Shown here: positions 9,796 to 22,630 of the stretch, piece after piece | How positions within the stretch are numbered: position 1 is the first letter of the stretch | How the letters are laid out: every line of letters starts with the position of its first letter | DNA from: Lentinula raphanica | Lineage: Eukaryota > Basidiomycota > Agaricomycetes > Agaricales > Omphalotaceae | Length of the DNA stretch: 64,000 bases | Direction of reading: 5' to 3' | Assembly: GCA_027919835.1 (NCBI GenBank) | Contig: JANVFP010000002.1 | Span: forward strand, 744,001 to 808,000 | Program-made: the position numbers and the translations under genes | The notes under the pieces: generated by a model | Database searches by the model: none | Told to the model about the DNA's origin: nothing | Seen by the model: the letters and a program-made list of their open reading frames with translations, nothing else

Positions 9796-12386
9796 CTATG
9801 CATCAGAACCTAGACAAGCTTTTACACGGACCTCCTCGCTTCTCTTGCTCAATTGGCCAAACCATTCCATTGCATGAGACGCTTTCTTTGCAATTTCCTC
9901 CTTTGCCTGAACCTCCTTTCCGCGTTCTTCCATCGCACCATTGAATCTTCCTTTAAGATCCCAGGAGGCCAAACGCAAAACCTTCCGTGTCTCACGGCTG
10001 ATTCTCAACGCATGGGCATCGACAAATGATACATCGTCATCACTATGAAGACGTATAACGGAAGCTCGGACACGTCTGCCGACCGTCTTGGGGATAGTGT
10101 TGGGTAGTTCGAGTATCAGATAAGCAGTCATGCCAATGGTCACAGCACCTAGAACTGGAGCGGCCCACTTTCTGACTGTTTCGTTTCCGAATAGATCTGA
10201 TACGCGAATAATGCCCTCGATGAGGCCCCTTGCACCAATCGCTTGACCTCCAACCATGGTTAGAGCACCAACACCGACACTTGCTAGACCTAAGGCAGTG
10301 GGAGCGCTAGATTCGTCATCGTCTGAAGTAGCCTTGTCCATCTGAGTTTCATCACCAAAGTGAAGCCAGAACTGATGATGGACGTCAAAGAGGTCAAAGA
10401 AGGTCGTCTCCAGCATATCGGGGCGTTGGGCAAGACCTATACCAAGGCCGTGCACGCCACCCGCAACAACGGTCAACGAACGCCGATTTTTCGTAGGTCC
10501 TTTGGTGGCTTTCCTCATTGTGCTGAACATCGCCTCAGGCATGAAGACCCTCCTATTACGCTCAACACCTTGTGGAAGATGTTGTTCGCCGAGGTCTTTG
10601 ATGCTGTCCACGCCGGCGCTGGTTATCAGCCTAGCCTCATCTTCTGCAAGTTTGACAGCAGCATCGAGACTGGCTAAGAGTGCCTTGCGAACGTCACGCG
10701 CGTAATTCCAAACACCGAAAAGACCAGGATATGAAGGTAAAGAAACAAGGGAGTTATCAACGCCCAATCTGCCCTGGGACACACGCTCAAGGGCTTGTGA
10801 CAAAGTAGCCTTCGACTTGGAGGAAGAATCACTAGTGCCCTCCTCTTCCAACGTTTCTAGACTCTCCTCCAAGGATTCCCTACCATTCTTCATCCGCTCC
10901 AACACAGGTTTGACTTGAGCCAAGCTTTCCTTTGCCTGTTTGAGTTCAGCGTTTGCAACAATAGAGTTTGCCCCAGCGAGCAATTCAATGTCTCCAAGAA
11001 GATTGTTCAGGTAAGTCGAAACGGGGTGAAGCTTCGACTTGGAGCGCTTGAGTAGCACAAAGGACCGCAAGGAGGACTCGAGATCATCGAAGTTGGGGTT
11101 GGCGGTGTAAGGTTGGAGGGCAGCGGCCGAGTCGACGAAGTGTACCAAATCGTCAGCATTCTCGAATGTGCGGGGACTAAGTTGCTTGATTTGCTCGAGA
11201 ACGAGTCGGCGGCATTTCTCCTTGTTCCTAATTTGTTCGAATTTGTTGACCACAATGAACAAATAAGCCTTCTCCTTGCTAGCGTTGATGAGGAACTCGC
11301 GAGCAGAGAGAGTGAAATGATTCTCTGCCGAAACGACAAAGACGACGACGTCGATCTCTTCCTGGCGTGCAAAAAGAGCTGTCGTCTTCAAGCTGTCTCG
11401 GTTGAGACCAGGTGCGTCAATGAGGGAGATATCGACGACGCCGTTGTTGAGAAGGGATTCGGAAGGTGTACGGGTATCCGCAAGGTATAATTTGAGAATA
11501 CGCTCGTTATCCTCGTTCTCACTGACGATGTCCTCTAATTCCGATAAAGAGGCACGGGTGAAGGTAGATTCGTCATTGACGTCGTAGGAAACACCATGTG
11601 AAATGATATGCACTTCCTCAACACCTCCGTTCTCAGCCGCATCATGCACTTCACAGAAAGCAGTGGTGCATGGCTGCTGGTCAACCGGCATAACCTCTCG
11701 ACGAAGAAGTGCATTGACAAAAGTGGATTTACCGGCATTGAGATCGCCAGTAACAAGGACTTTGGAGGAAGTATCTTCGACTCGAAGTCGGAGTTTGTCT
11801 ACATGGTTAAGGGAGGCACCAATACGTTCGTCCAAGAGGTTGGCAATCGAAGACTTCTCTAATTGAGAAACGAGGGATGTGACTGTTGAGTTCGGTCCAA
11901 GTTTGAGATCCAGACGAAGCACGTTGAATTCAGATGAGGCGTCCTCGTCGCTCTCCTCTTCTTCTGCGGTCTCCGAGATTGGTGACACTGTGACTGACCG
12001 CTGTAATTTCTTCCTAACAACCACTTCAGTTTCTGTGACAGGGTCGTCCGCAAAGGTCATCGAACGGCGAAGGGATTTCCTACGGGAAGTAGAGGAAGCT
12101 TGAACATTTTCGACGGCTTCCTTGTACTGAGGATAACGTATAATCCATTCGTCCTTGTTGAAAGACCGGATATCGGCAAGGATGGATTTCGCTGCATCAA
12201 GGGCGTCGACCAGTCTATTTGTGTCTGAGTAGCTTATGGTAATAAGATTCACAACACGTACCTCTCCTTATGCTCCAGATATGCCTCCTGTACATCTTCA
12301 ACTTTGAGCTGCCGTTCTCCGGAAAGAACATTGGCAAACTCTTTGGTCGGAGAAGTTATCCTGGCTGGAAGGTATGTTTCTGCCAT
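9796..12386 (-). CDS. FZO1: mitofusin/fuzzy-onions GTPase of the mitochondrial outer membrane
   Basis: Drives outer-membrane fusion of mitochondria. Two exons, 12386-12262 and 12214-9796, with a 47-bp intron, encode 847 aa starting MAETYLPARITSPTKEF. The GTPase domain shows the P-loop GDLNAGKSTFVNALL (G1), the switch region QQPCTTAFCEV (G2), DAPG (G3) and VNKF in place of the usual TKxD/NKxD (G4). Coiled-coil stretches flank a C-terminal pair of membrane segments around GLASVGVGALTMVGGQAIG and WAAPVLGAVTIGMTAYLIL, followed by a charged helical tail, as expected for HR2. The second exon alone is open upstream to a GTG, but splicing joins KER-LVDALDAAKS exactly as in the family. Confidence 0.93.
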
Positions 12387-13227
12387 CGTTCTGCCGCTTC
12401 GAGTTCGTCAAAGATGAGCAGAAATGCTGTTTTTTTGTTGCTTTGCTTGGGCAGAGCCTAGGTTGAACACTTTATCAACAAGTCCTCTAGGTTTGACGAT
12501 CAACAGTGAAGTAAGTGATAAACGAATGAGAGATGTTCAGATTTGTCATCCGGAAGAACTCGCTTACTCTTTCCGGGTTTCCACGCTTCGGCCCGGCTTT
12601 CGGCGTCATCTCAGGGGTCCAGCCTTAGCCAGGCCTCTAACTCTGAGTCTTGCCGCCAGTGAGCGGTGAGCGTGCTTAACTTACGCTCAGAGTTCCAGCG
12701 CTTTCATGAGTCTACTACTCCCTTCTGAGCTTATACTTAGGTAGAACCAAGCCATCTAGCTTCATCCTCTAGTCGTAACTTTGGAAACATTCCCGCGGAT
12801 GATTCAGCCTAAACAACCTGAACTCGGATACTCAAATCTATGGGCTGAAAAGACTCGAAGACTTGGATCACATTCATACAATGTTCAGTGTATTTTATTG
12901 GTGCTCACTGCTCAATAAGAGACAATTTTGTGTATGTAAAGTCACTTGGTAAAAAACTCATCAGTCCGGGTTGATCTCGTATGCGACAACTTCGGGGGAA
13001 ACGCTCTAAACATACCCCCAGGAAACAGCCAAAGGCTCAGAGTAAACACCAATTCGGATAAGCGTTAGTTGTCGTCCATTAGGATACGACTATGTACACT
13101 AGTTAGAGGTAGTACAATGATAGATAACGGTAAGGCAGCGTCAGCGTTTCACCTCCGGTTCGTTAATTATGCTACAAAAATTAGTTGCCTGCCTGAGATA
13201 GGTACATACTGCAGTCTCGTATCAGTG
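12387..13227. other. intergenic region upstream of FZO1
   Basis: Holds the FZO1 promoter and the 3' UTR of the SDR gene. No ORF here looks coding and no repeat was recognised. Confidence 0.4.
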
Positions 13228-14453
13228 TCAGTAGCTGCTCGCCACGGAGTTTACCCTGCCTCCGTCTATAAGCAAAACTGCGCCATTTACATATGCACCA
13301 GCACGACTAGCCAAAAAAAGTATGGTTCCAGCCATTTCCTTGAAACACAAATGACAATTAGAGAATAAATCATGACCGAATGACAAAACACCCAAACCTC
13401 TGCAGTTCCCGGACGCTTCAAAGGCACAGTCATGGCCATATCGCGAGGATCAAGTTTACTGTTTGGCGATAACTTGCTATTCGTCATCTCTGCGATCTCT
13501 GATTCAGTATGAAGGAAGAGGTTCAGTATATTTACGCACCACTTGGCCAGACCCCTGGAGCTAAAACATTACTTCGGATGTTCCAAGGTGCTAGTAGATT
13601 AGCCAGGCATTTTCCGAGGTGTGTAGAAGCAGTCTTGGATAAAGTATACGACATCGAAACAATCTTGGGATCGACTCGAAATGAGCCCGACGATGATACG
13701 GTGATCACTTGCGATGTATGGAAGGGGGGGAACGTCATGAGCCTCGAAAATGCGCTTTCCTGTTGACGCAGATTCCCTTGATGCAGAAGATCCAGGAAAG
13801 CAACAGTGGTATAATAAGGCGCAGTCACGTTCGTTTCAAATGTCTCTGCAAAATCGTCCGGGGTTCCCGAGTCCCACAGCGCTGACTGGAACTCTTTAAT
13901 AGAGGGCTGCAGAGGTTCGCAAGTAGGGGAAGCCGGTGGAGATGGTGGACTTCGCGCCTCGGAACAGTTATCGGGGGAAGGGAGGGGATGAACGTATAAG
14001 TTTCGTGCGATACCAGCGTTATTCACCAACAGATCAATATATCCGTGACGAGCTTTCACCACTTGTACGATGGCCGAAAGGGATTGTCGGTCTGTTATGT
14101 CGCCTTGTAGGGGAATGATATTGTTATATCGCTGGAAGTACGCAGGGGGGAGTGAGTGATTAACATACGGCGAGAATCGTTCAACTTCACCATTGATACT
14201 CACGTTATTCTCCTGGGCGGCCCGTTGAAGCACATCATGTCTTCTTCCAACAATATACACTGTGGCACCGTTGTTCTCGAGAGCTGTGGCCATCATCAGA
14301 CCGATCCCTGTACACACAGTTCAGCAAGGCACACAGAACATGAAACGATGATTACTTACCGCTTCCTCCTCCAGTGACCACAGCTACCAGGCCCTCGACG
14401 TCAAAGAGCTTGAGAGGACTGAACTGGTGATTTTCGTGACGGTCTCGATGCAT
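13228..14453 (-). CDS. short-chain dehydrogenase/reductase (SDR)
   Basis: NAD(P)-dependent oxidoreductase of unknown substrate. The Rossmann motif GGGSGIGLM spans the first intron (exon 1 ends at 14360, exon 2 starts at 14307). Further motifs are the NNAGIA motif, the catalytic Ser (ITVSSSGS) and YTLSK for the Tyr-xxx-Lys pair. Downstream exons give NVLAPGVWPSEMTNSKL and a C-terminus with YVNGAVLLIDGGR. The closest type I can name is the fungal class annotated as rhamnolipid-biosynthesis 3-oxoacyl-reductase-like; that label is by sequence style only. A 72-bp intron starting GTGAGT after the AAQENN segment is a stop-free multiple of three, so it is easily missed; splicing it gives ENNRYNNIIPLQGDIT. 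An unusual acidic/Pro-Ser insertion (EARSPPSPPASP) follows the NNAG region. Confidence 0.85.
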
Positions 14454-16234
14454 TGGCTGTACAGGAATCTGTCAATAACGAATGGTACCGCAAAGCGAGC
14501 AGATAGGAAGCGAAGGGGATAGAGGAAAACATTTGATCATGTTGCAGAGTTGTTATATATACTCAGGCGACCCGTAAAGGTGACACACTTCACTCAGTCC
14601 TTTTCGGGTAAAGAGTACATAGCTTTAGTGAATTGAAAATCGCGATCTTGTTTTAGCGCGGTTGACTCGGGCGTCTCCTTTTACGTGCAATTCTCTCATC
14701 TTGATTCTTAACTGAAGAAGTCGAGGTTTCTCTCTAAATACTAAAGTCAATATGAGAAGGGAAGCGACGGACACTCAAGAAGCAACGGAACCATACTTTG
14801 AGGTTCTTTCGAAATCCTCTTGCATTGAAGTACCCACTGATCCACTTGAATCTTGTCGTAGGAACCTGTGGGGATGAGGAACAAACAATCGGATCCGGCG
14901 ATATGTCAGAGCCCGGTCAAATCTACAAGTAAGGCCGTAAGTACAAGGTCGAACATAAGTGGTGGCTGAATCACCATATGACGGCTTGGAAGAGTGACTG
15001 ACATTTAGTATGCACATCTCGCGGATAGAGGTATTTTACGGCCGAAATAGGTCGAAAGGATCATCGATGACCGGGTACTTGCGAGATGCAAACAATGAGT
15101 GCAGTTGAGGTTGAATCCATGATTGAATACGACCGTGGATAGGCATAGGCCGACTACCAGAATACGACTCCCGCTGGCACCCGGCCAATTACTCCTCTCC
15201 GTTTCTTCATGAGCATGAGCAAAGATGGTGGATTACTCATATTTAGCTCATATATACGGGGAAAACAGGGCACTAGTTATCACTGGCAGGCTAAACTCGA
15301 GCTAAAGAATGTATTCATGAATCACAGACTTTGATATTGATAGCATGTATGAGATTGAGGTTGTTAACTGTCGACACTCACCATATGGCGTTGTACAAGT
15401 CAACTTGAACGCAATCAGGAATAGATACCCAATGGCACAGCAAAAACGACACTCGAAGAGCACTTTTGTCCAGGAGGGGCATCTGAAAGGTTGGGTACGA
15501 CTGGGAAACAGGATCGTAAATAACGTAGAGTTCGGAAAAACCTCGATCCCGAACTAATTCACAATAAAACATAAGTGAAAGTACTTACCTGATGGCATTG
15601 AGGGATAAAAAGGACCCTCCATCACATCACAGCATGTCTGCAGAACACACACATCGCGCGAATGCTATCACATTCGTCCAAAGTTACGAGTCTACGACCG
15701 GTGACTCAACCGTGAGGCGATAACATTAGGCATTCCATGAAAATAGTGTGATATTCAGATGACAGAAACTGCAATCCAGTTACCTCGTATATGCGCGTCT
15801 CTCTATTTCCGAAGAGCAACACTAAAAAAAAGACGCCACATCTGTAACATGCTCACTCATTTCGCTGATTAGATGAACGAACAGTGACAATGAACTGATA
15901 TGACCTGTAAGAGAATGGGGTTTCAGAATGGAGATCGAAGTCAATGCCCGAGCAACACATCTGTACTGTAACGTAGTCAAGTTGCTAGACTAGGCTGGCT
16001 CGGGCAGGCTGACAGACAATGAAGATGAGTACCACAGGATTTGTGAGGGATCACCTGTTTTGATTGATAAGCCTGGAATGTACAGTGAGCGTAGACTCTA
16101 GAGTGAAACTCGGACTGACTTAGGTGACTATGCAGATAGTAGGACTAACTATGCCAGAATCATACGTTCAACGCGAGGCGGACGATCATGTGTGCTTGCA
16201 TTGGAAGAAGCAGATTACCGGACAGTGGTAATAA
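14454..16234. other. 1.8-kb region without a recognisable gene
   Basis: A TATATATA stretch near 14553-14562 may be the SDR promoter. Only short ORFs occur (for example around 14775-15017 and 15345-15557); none showed a domain, signal peptide or convincing splice chain. I see nothing else. Confidence 0.4.
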
Positions 16235-17953
16235 TTATTTCTTGACAGACTGTGCATAAGTCTCCTCCAAACGGCTTTGGACATAGTCTCCCGCTTTTAC
16301 TGGCTCATATTTTGCCGGCATTTCGGGCGAAATACAGCTTGGTATGGGCTACATCGAATGAAGAATCAGGGTTACGTTCGAATACGATAAGGGAATCATT
16401 TTTGACCCATACCTCTAAAAGTACGTCGTAATCCACTCCAAAGAAGAGGGGTATCGAGTATCTTTCTTGACCAGATCGATTTATTGCGCGGTGAATCGTC
16501 GATTTGAATACATCATCTCCAGATGGCAAACGAGTTAGCAGGGTATTAATCACTCATTAGCACGGAGAGCTCACTAGTCCATCGTGCTAGTTGATCCCCT
16601 ATGCCCGTTATTAGTACATGATGTACTGCATGTATGTCACGGAAGAGATACCTATGTTCAGAACGAAAGCTCCTGGGATGGGAACAGCGTCAATCCATTC
16701 TCCGTCAGCATTTCGAACTTGCAAAGCGGACACCGTATCTTGCCAAAGAATTGTGAAGCACTGATGGATCACAGGTTGAATCATGACGATCAGTGGTGAC
16801 CAATAGTTACAAAATGAAGAAGCTTCAAGCCAAGGAAATTCACTGACTTCATAGCTGAGCAGAAAGATCATCGATCGTTAGCCACTCCAAAGAAGGTTGG
16901 CTAACAGAACTCACTCTGTATGCGCTCCAATGCCAATTACACCATCGTTGTCAAGAGTCGTTGGAGACTGAGGGGGGTAGTGAAGAAGCCTCATGATTGC
17001 GGCCGGTTTCGTCGTCTTTTTTTCCTTTTGTCAAAGCGAGTTTTCATCATCAAAGAAGCGAAAGAACCTTGTCTTCGAAGAAATTCTCCGGTAGATCCAA
17101 GGCTAGTGCGAAAAGTGGAAATAATCTGAGACCAAGTTGCACAATCGAATGACTATTCCCCCAGAAAAGAGAACGAAAAGCAATGAACGTGAGGAATCGA
17201 CCCAAGGAAGTCCAGGAACTCAAAACTCACTAATACGAGAGTACTGGCTCCCTAAAGCCAGGTAAATCAGGCCACACGTTGAGGCCTGACATTGCACTGT
17301 CATCGCGTGCTGAGTCAAGGTTTCTGGAAGAATCTTGCTCTTCCCAGCCAATGTCGAATCCTTCATGAAGGTCACCCCTTCCGGTTGGATCGGTATTCTC
17401 GCCAAGCAGTGCAGTGTATCCCTTGAAGTTCTTCGCTTTATGGATATCGAGCTAAGAGATGGAATAAATGCAAGAAAAAAAATCAGCTCGCAACCCCTGA
17501 CGAGTCAGGATGCTCGAACCAAGACGACGCACATGCAGCTTGGATGAGATAGGTTGGGCAAAGAATTTCTTGCCAGCTGCAACCGCATCTGTTATTGTGT
17601 CTTCTGGTACACCATGGTTCGTGACTACGAGATGAATTCATTTGAAAAGCGGTTTGGTCGGAGATGGCTGAAGAACTTGCTATAAAAGAAGCCGACTGGC
17701 AGCAACATCGAGATATTGGACAAAAATCACGAATGAATTTCGATTGGAGCGCACCGTTGATACAAGCATCTCGAATCTTCTCTGCGAGCGCGAGTCTTCG
17801 CTTGGGATCTGAGCTCGATGCATCGGTGAAATCGCTGGAGCACAGTCGACGAATCGGTCACACAAACTCGTCGATTCGAAGTAATCTAAAATGAACTGAC
17901 ATTATGGGTATTTCTTCAAAGGTACTGTCGGTACGCCTATTTGCGAGAAACAT
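16235..17953 (-). CDS. 2-oxoglutarate/Fe(II)-dependent dioxygenase (isopenicillin-N-synthase-like)
   Basis: Soluble oxygenase of the IPNS/flavonol-synthase-like superfamily; substrate unknown. Twelve exons splice in phase. Motifs include [17 protein letters not shown], the N-domain [23 protein letters not shown] and the metal ligands H-T-D in AHTDYECF. The distal His is in [14 protein letters not shown], and the 2OG-binding R-x-S is in [10 protein letters not shown]. Exon 3 is 15 nt (17695-17681) and is followed by a GC-AG intron (17680-17625, GCAAGT...TAG). Exon 8 is only 7 nt (16854-16848) and supplies part of the metal-ligand Asp plus Tyr-Glu. All core ligands are present, so the gene appears functional. 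Its ATG is 168 bp from the divergent Aurora kinase ATG. Confidence 0.86.
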
Positions 17954-18121
17954 CCTGATAGTGTGAAGGTTGTGGTTAGAGACAGAACCGCAGGCTTCCG
18001 CAGCGAGTTGCGCCATCTACTCGACCACGTGCTTTCCAAGTTAGCCGGTTCGCCTCCCTCTGAGAACTCTGCCCTCATCCTCTTGGATCCTTGATCCTGG
18101 CTGCGTCCTTGAACAAGACAA
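17954..18121. promoter_or_regulatory. 168-bp bidirectional promoter region
   Basis: The start codons of the dioxygenase (-) and the Aurora kinase (+) face away from each other across only 168 bp, so both promoters must be shared or overlapping. No clear TATA box is visible. Confidence 0.5.
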
Positions 18122-19537
18122 ATGGCTACTGTTGGTTCTGTTACTCGACAAATAGCAGCCCTAGAACTCTCAAACAAACCATCTGGGAGCACAACTGCTA
18201 GTACGAGACCTCCATTTCACTCGAAGCAGTCCAGTCAGACAAACGTGGCGAAACTTTTAACGAAATATGCTGCTCCAAATCCACCACATGCGTCTGCCTT
18301 CGGCTCGAAACTGTCAAAAGCAGCAACTGGCCCAACTATTCCTCATCCTCATCCCACGATTTCCAAAATCCGGCCGCTGAATACTAATGCTCCTACTCCG
18401 GGAGCGACTACATCCTTGGACATCGGGAACTATGACGGAGGACTTGAGCTAGAGAACGAGAAGAGAGGGGAGAAGATATCTGGTGATGCTGCCCAGGAGC
18501 TGGCATTAGATTCGAGTAGTGCACAGTGAGTATTATCAATAAGGTTCAAGTAGTATCCCTGATTAATATTCATTAGAACTTCACCTACCCGCGAATGGTC
18601 ATTACACGATTTCGACATGGGTAGACCGCTGGGCAAGGGGAAATTTGGCCGGGTCTACATGGTACGGACAAAAGCAGAGCCCAAATACATCCTCGCTCTC
18701 AAAACCCTCTACAAATCTGAAATCGTCGCGGGTAAGGTGGAAAAACAGATCCGCCGCGAAATCGAAATCCAGCAAAACCTCCGCCACCCGAACGTCCTAC
18801 GGCTTTATGGCTACTTCCATGACGAAAAGAGAATATTCCTCATGCTCGAGTTTGCCGGGAAGGGTGAGCTTTACAAACAACTCTCCAAGTTTGGCTGCTT
18901 CTCGGAGAAACGCAGCTCAAGGTATATCGACCAAATGGCCGATGCGTTAAGCTATCTCCATTCAAAGCACGTCATCCATCGAGACATCAAGCCCGAGAAT
19001 CTTCTTCTGGGACTCAACGGCGAACTGAAAATCGCGGATTTCGGTTGGAGTGTGCATGCGCCTGGGAACAGGAGAAGGACAATGTGCGGAACGTTGGATT
19101 ATCTTCCGCCAGAGATGGTCGAAGGCAAAGAGCACAATGAGAAGGTGGATTATTGGGCATTAGGTGTGCTGACGTACGAATTCTTGATTGGAAATCCACC
19201 ATTTGAGGATCGGAAGAGCGTGAACAGTGAGGGTTCTATGCGTACTAACTTCTAAGGTTTGATAACTGAGTTGATCATCCAACAGATACATATCGAAGAA
19301 TCATGAGAGTTGACTTGCGCTTCCCTCCTGGAATGTCTGCGGAGGTTAAAGATCTTATTGCGCGGGTAAGCTTCTCTAGAGTTTCTTTTATGCTATCATT
19401 GGAAGTTCCGCTAATATCCCCCGTAGCTGCTGCAACACGAGCCTCAGGATCGTATATCGTTGATCGAAGTACTACGCCATCCATGGATTGTCAAATACAG
19501 ACCAAAGGGTTGTAACAGGGGGAGTGAAGCTTACTGA
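18122..19537 (+). CDS. IPL1: Aurora/Ipl1-type mitotic serine/threonine kinase
   Basis: Chromosome-segregation kinase. Exons 18122-18525, 18577-19226, 19286-19365, 19427-19537. A low-complexity N-terminal region of about 140 residues is followed by a complete kinase domain: glycine loop [17 protein letters not shown]-type Lys in [11 protein letters not shown], catalytic [10 protein letters not shown] and DFG in [13 protein letters not shown]. The Aurora-type activation loop and substrate-recognition block is [15 protein letters not shown]. The activation Thr is retained, but the usual R-R-T-T is R-R-R-T. The C-lobe ends [19 protein letters not shown]. Ordinary length for a fungal Aurora. The ATG chosen is the first in frame and lies in the short divergent promoter. 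Confidence 0.93.
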
Positions 19538-20127
19538 ACGAACATCTGTGGTTTGTTTCTAATCTCTCATGGCAAGGACGATAGAGAAGATGACTTCGTT
19601 CTAGTTTATATCTTGGTTTACTCACATACACTGTAGCCGTTAGCAATTCACAGAAATATTGGAGCGGGATGACTAAATATTTACGAGCAGCGTTTCCGTT
19701 GCTTCTGGGGTTTCTTTCTAATGTCGAGGTAAGCTCCGCAACATACTAATGACTGTTGGCCGTGACGAGCGGAATGGTTATTTGATGCCTCAGTTTCGAG
19801 AGCATGAACGATGGACATTGTGGGCAGCATGAACTGCCAATTTTACCTGTTCATTTGCTGTTCATCAAGGTGCATTGAAGGACAGTGTTGATTTTCGAAC
19901 TGAATGAAAGAGTGGGTTGTTTTTACTTCCGAAGCACCACTCGGACCAAACCGGAAAAATTACTTGTGGGGAGGACTAGGGAGGACTGCCTTCAACGTTC
20001 ATCAAAAGGCGCCATATGTTAATTTCTGTCAAATCCTTGTCAGCGTAGTCAGCGTCCTGCGTATAGGCTGAGTAGACCTGAGTGCACTGTATAAAGTTGC
20101 TCCATGTGATCGCGATATGCTTTGTAA
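19538..20127. other. intergenic region between Aurora kinase and thioredoxin reductase
   Basis: Kinase 3' UTR and thioredoxin reductase promoter; no gene recognised. It ends at the in-frame stop TAA (20125-20127) that opens the AUG-less extension described next. Confidence 0.4.
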
Positions 20128-20334
20128 ATCCGTCCACGTGAGATCAGCTCCTTCTTGATTATAATTTCGACCATACCACCTCTCTCCGCTCTACATATCT
20201 CTCCTACGACGTGGACCCGCAAGCTTTTTGGCTCAAGCGTATTTCATCGCTTCACTGCTTTACCTTTTGCGGGATCTTTGGCTTCTTTGGATAATTCTAG
20301 ATCTTATTCTTCCTCCGTTAAACCTACACTCAAG
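20128..20334 (+). other. AUG-less in-frame N-terminal extension of thioredoxin reductase; mitochondrial-type presequence
   Basis: The 69 codons between an in-frame stop (20125) and the thioredoxin reductase ATG (20335) are open and contain no ATG. The predicted peptide is rich in Ser, Arg, Phe and Leu and almost free of acidic residues: TWTRKLFGSSVFHRF, then SRSYSSSVKPTLK just before the Met. RSY/SS resembles an R-3 mitochondrial processing site. Candidate near-cognate starts include TTG at 20155 and the ACG ACG pair upstream of TGGACCCGC. Translation of this segment is inferred only. Confidence 0.35.
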
Positions 20335-21698
<1,364 letters not shown>

Positions 21699-22630
21699 GT
21701 GGTATACACATTCTATCCATCCCTGCTACATAGACTTTCACCATTTCCTCTGTAGACTATCTTTCAAAAATCGAGCAACGGTTTTCGTTGTATAATTCCT
21801 GATACGTGCCCAAATAACCTTCACCAGCTTGAATTGCCAACTTCTCTCTCTGCTTGTACACTCTCAAACTATGTACATACTTGGGTAGATTGAGTATTTC
21901 AGTGAAGCAGCCTCGAGCGCTAACCGCCAGGCACAATATTGGTTGTGCATCAGGATCTGCGGCTTTCGCTCTTGACCACGACTCTCAACTTTACACGTTC
22001 TTCATCTTCGAAAACAAGCTCACTTCCACCTTCTATCACTTACCGCAATCGTGAAATGAATTTTACAGCAACTCCGTGATATGTATCGTGTGACCACCGA
22101 AAACGGGAAGGCTTCGACAACGCCGACGGCGTATAACAATCGATTATCGCGCAGTGGGAAAGACGACGGCGGTTAGAAGCAAGGCCAACGTGAAGAACAT
22201 TCTCTGAACAACTCTACGGCCAACTTGTGGCCAAGTGACTCAGGCGTCGGAACCCCGCGCTTCACAATTACCATTCTTTTTTCCTTTCTCCCACTAGCGC
22301 CTCTATTTCCAGCTCTATCATACGTGTAAAAGAAATTTTGGCAGGTTGAACGGAACAAGTGGTGCGTCTTATACTTCACAAATAGTCACCAGGCATCAGC
22401 TAAACCCGTGCTGTAGACCCAAATTGGGTGTCTTCCTCCCCAAGCCTTCGACCTCTTCCGAGAAAAATAACCACTTGGGGGTGGCCGGAGCTCAGCCATC
22501 TGCTAGTATTAACAACTTTCTTTTTACGTTTGATGTTCGCCCCTTCCAAGCTCTATCTCGGATAAGCTCTCGATCTCTTTACTCTGCTCGACGCATGCGG
22601 TGTGTCAATACCACCAGTACCAACGCCATT
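21699..22630. other. intergenic region without a recognised gene
   Basis: Holds the thioredoxin reductase 3' UTR and the promoter of the next gene. The frame of the next gene stays open upstream of its ATG to about 22346 but lacks signs of coding beyond an alternative ATG at 22594-22596. Confidence 0.35.

Noticed and set aside
12215..12252. FZO1 starting from the GTG-initiated long ORF
   Set aside because: The 47-bp intron at 12261-12215 joins to an upstream ATG exon with family-like sequence; the GTG segment is intronic.
14551..16234. A hidden gene in the 1.8-kb gap
   Set aside because: Short ORFs on both strands were read, but none showed a domain, signal peptide or splice chain in phase.
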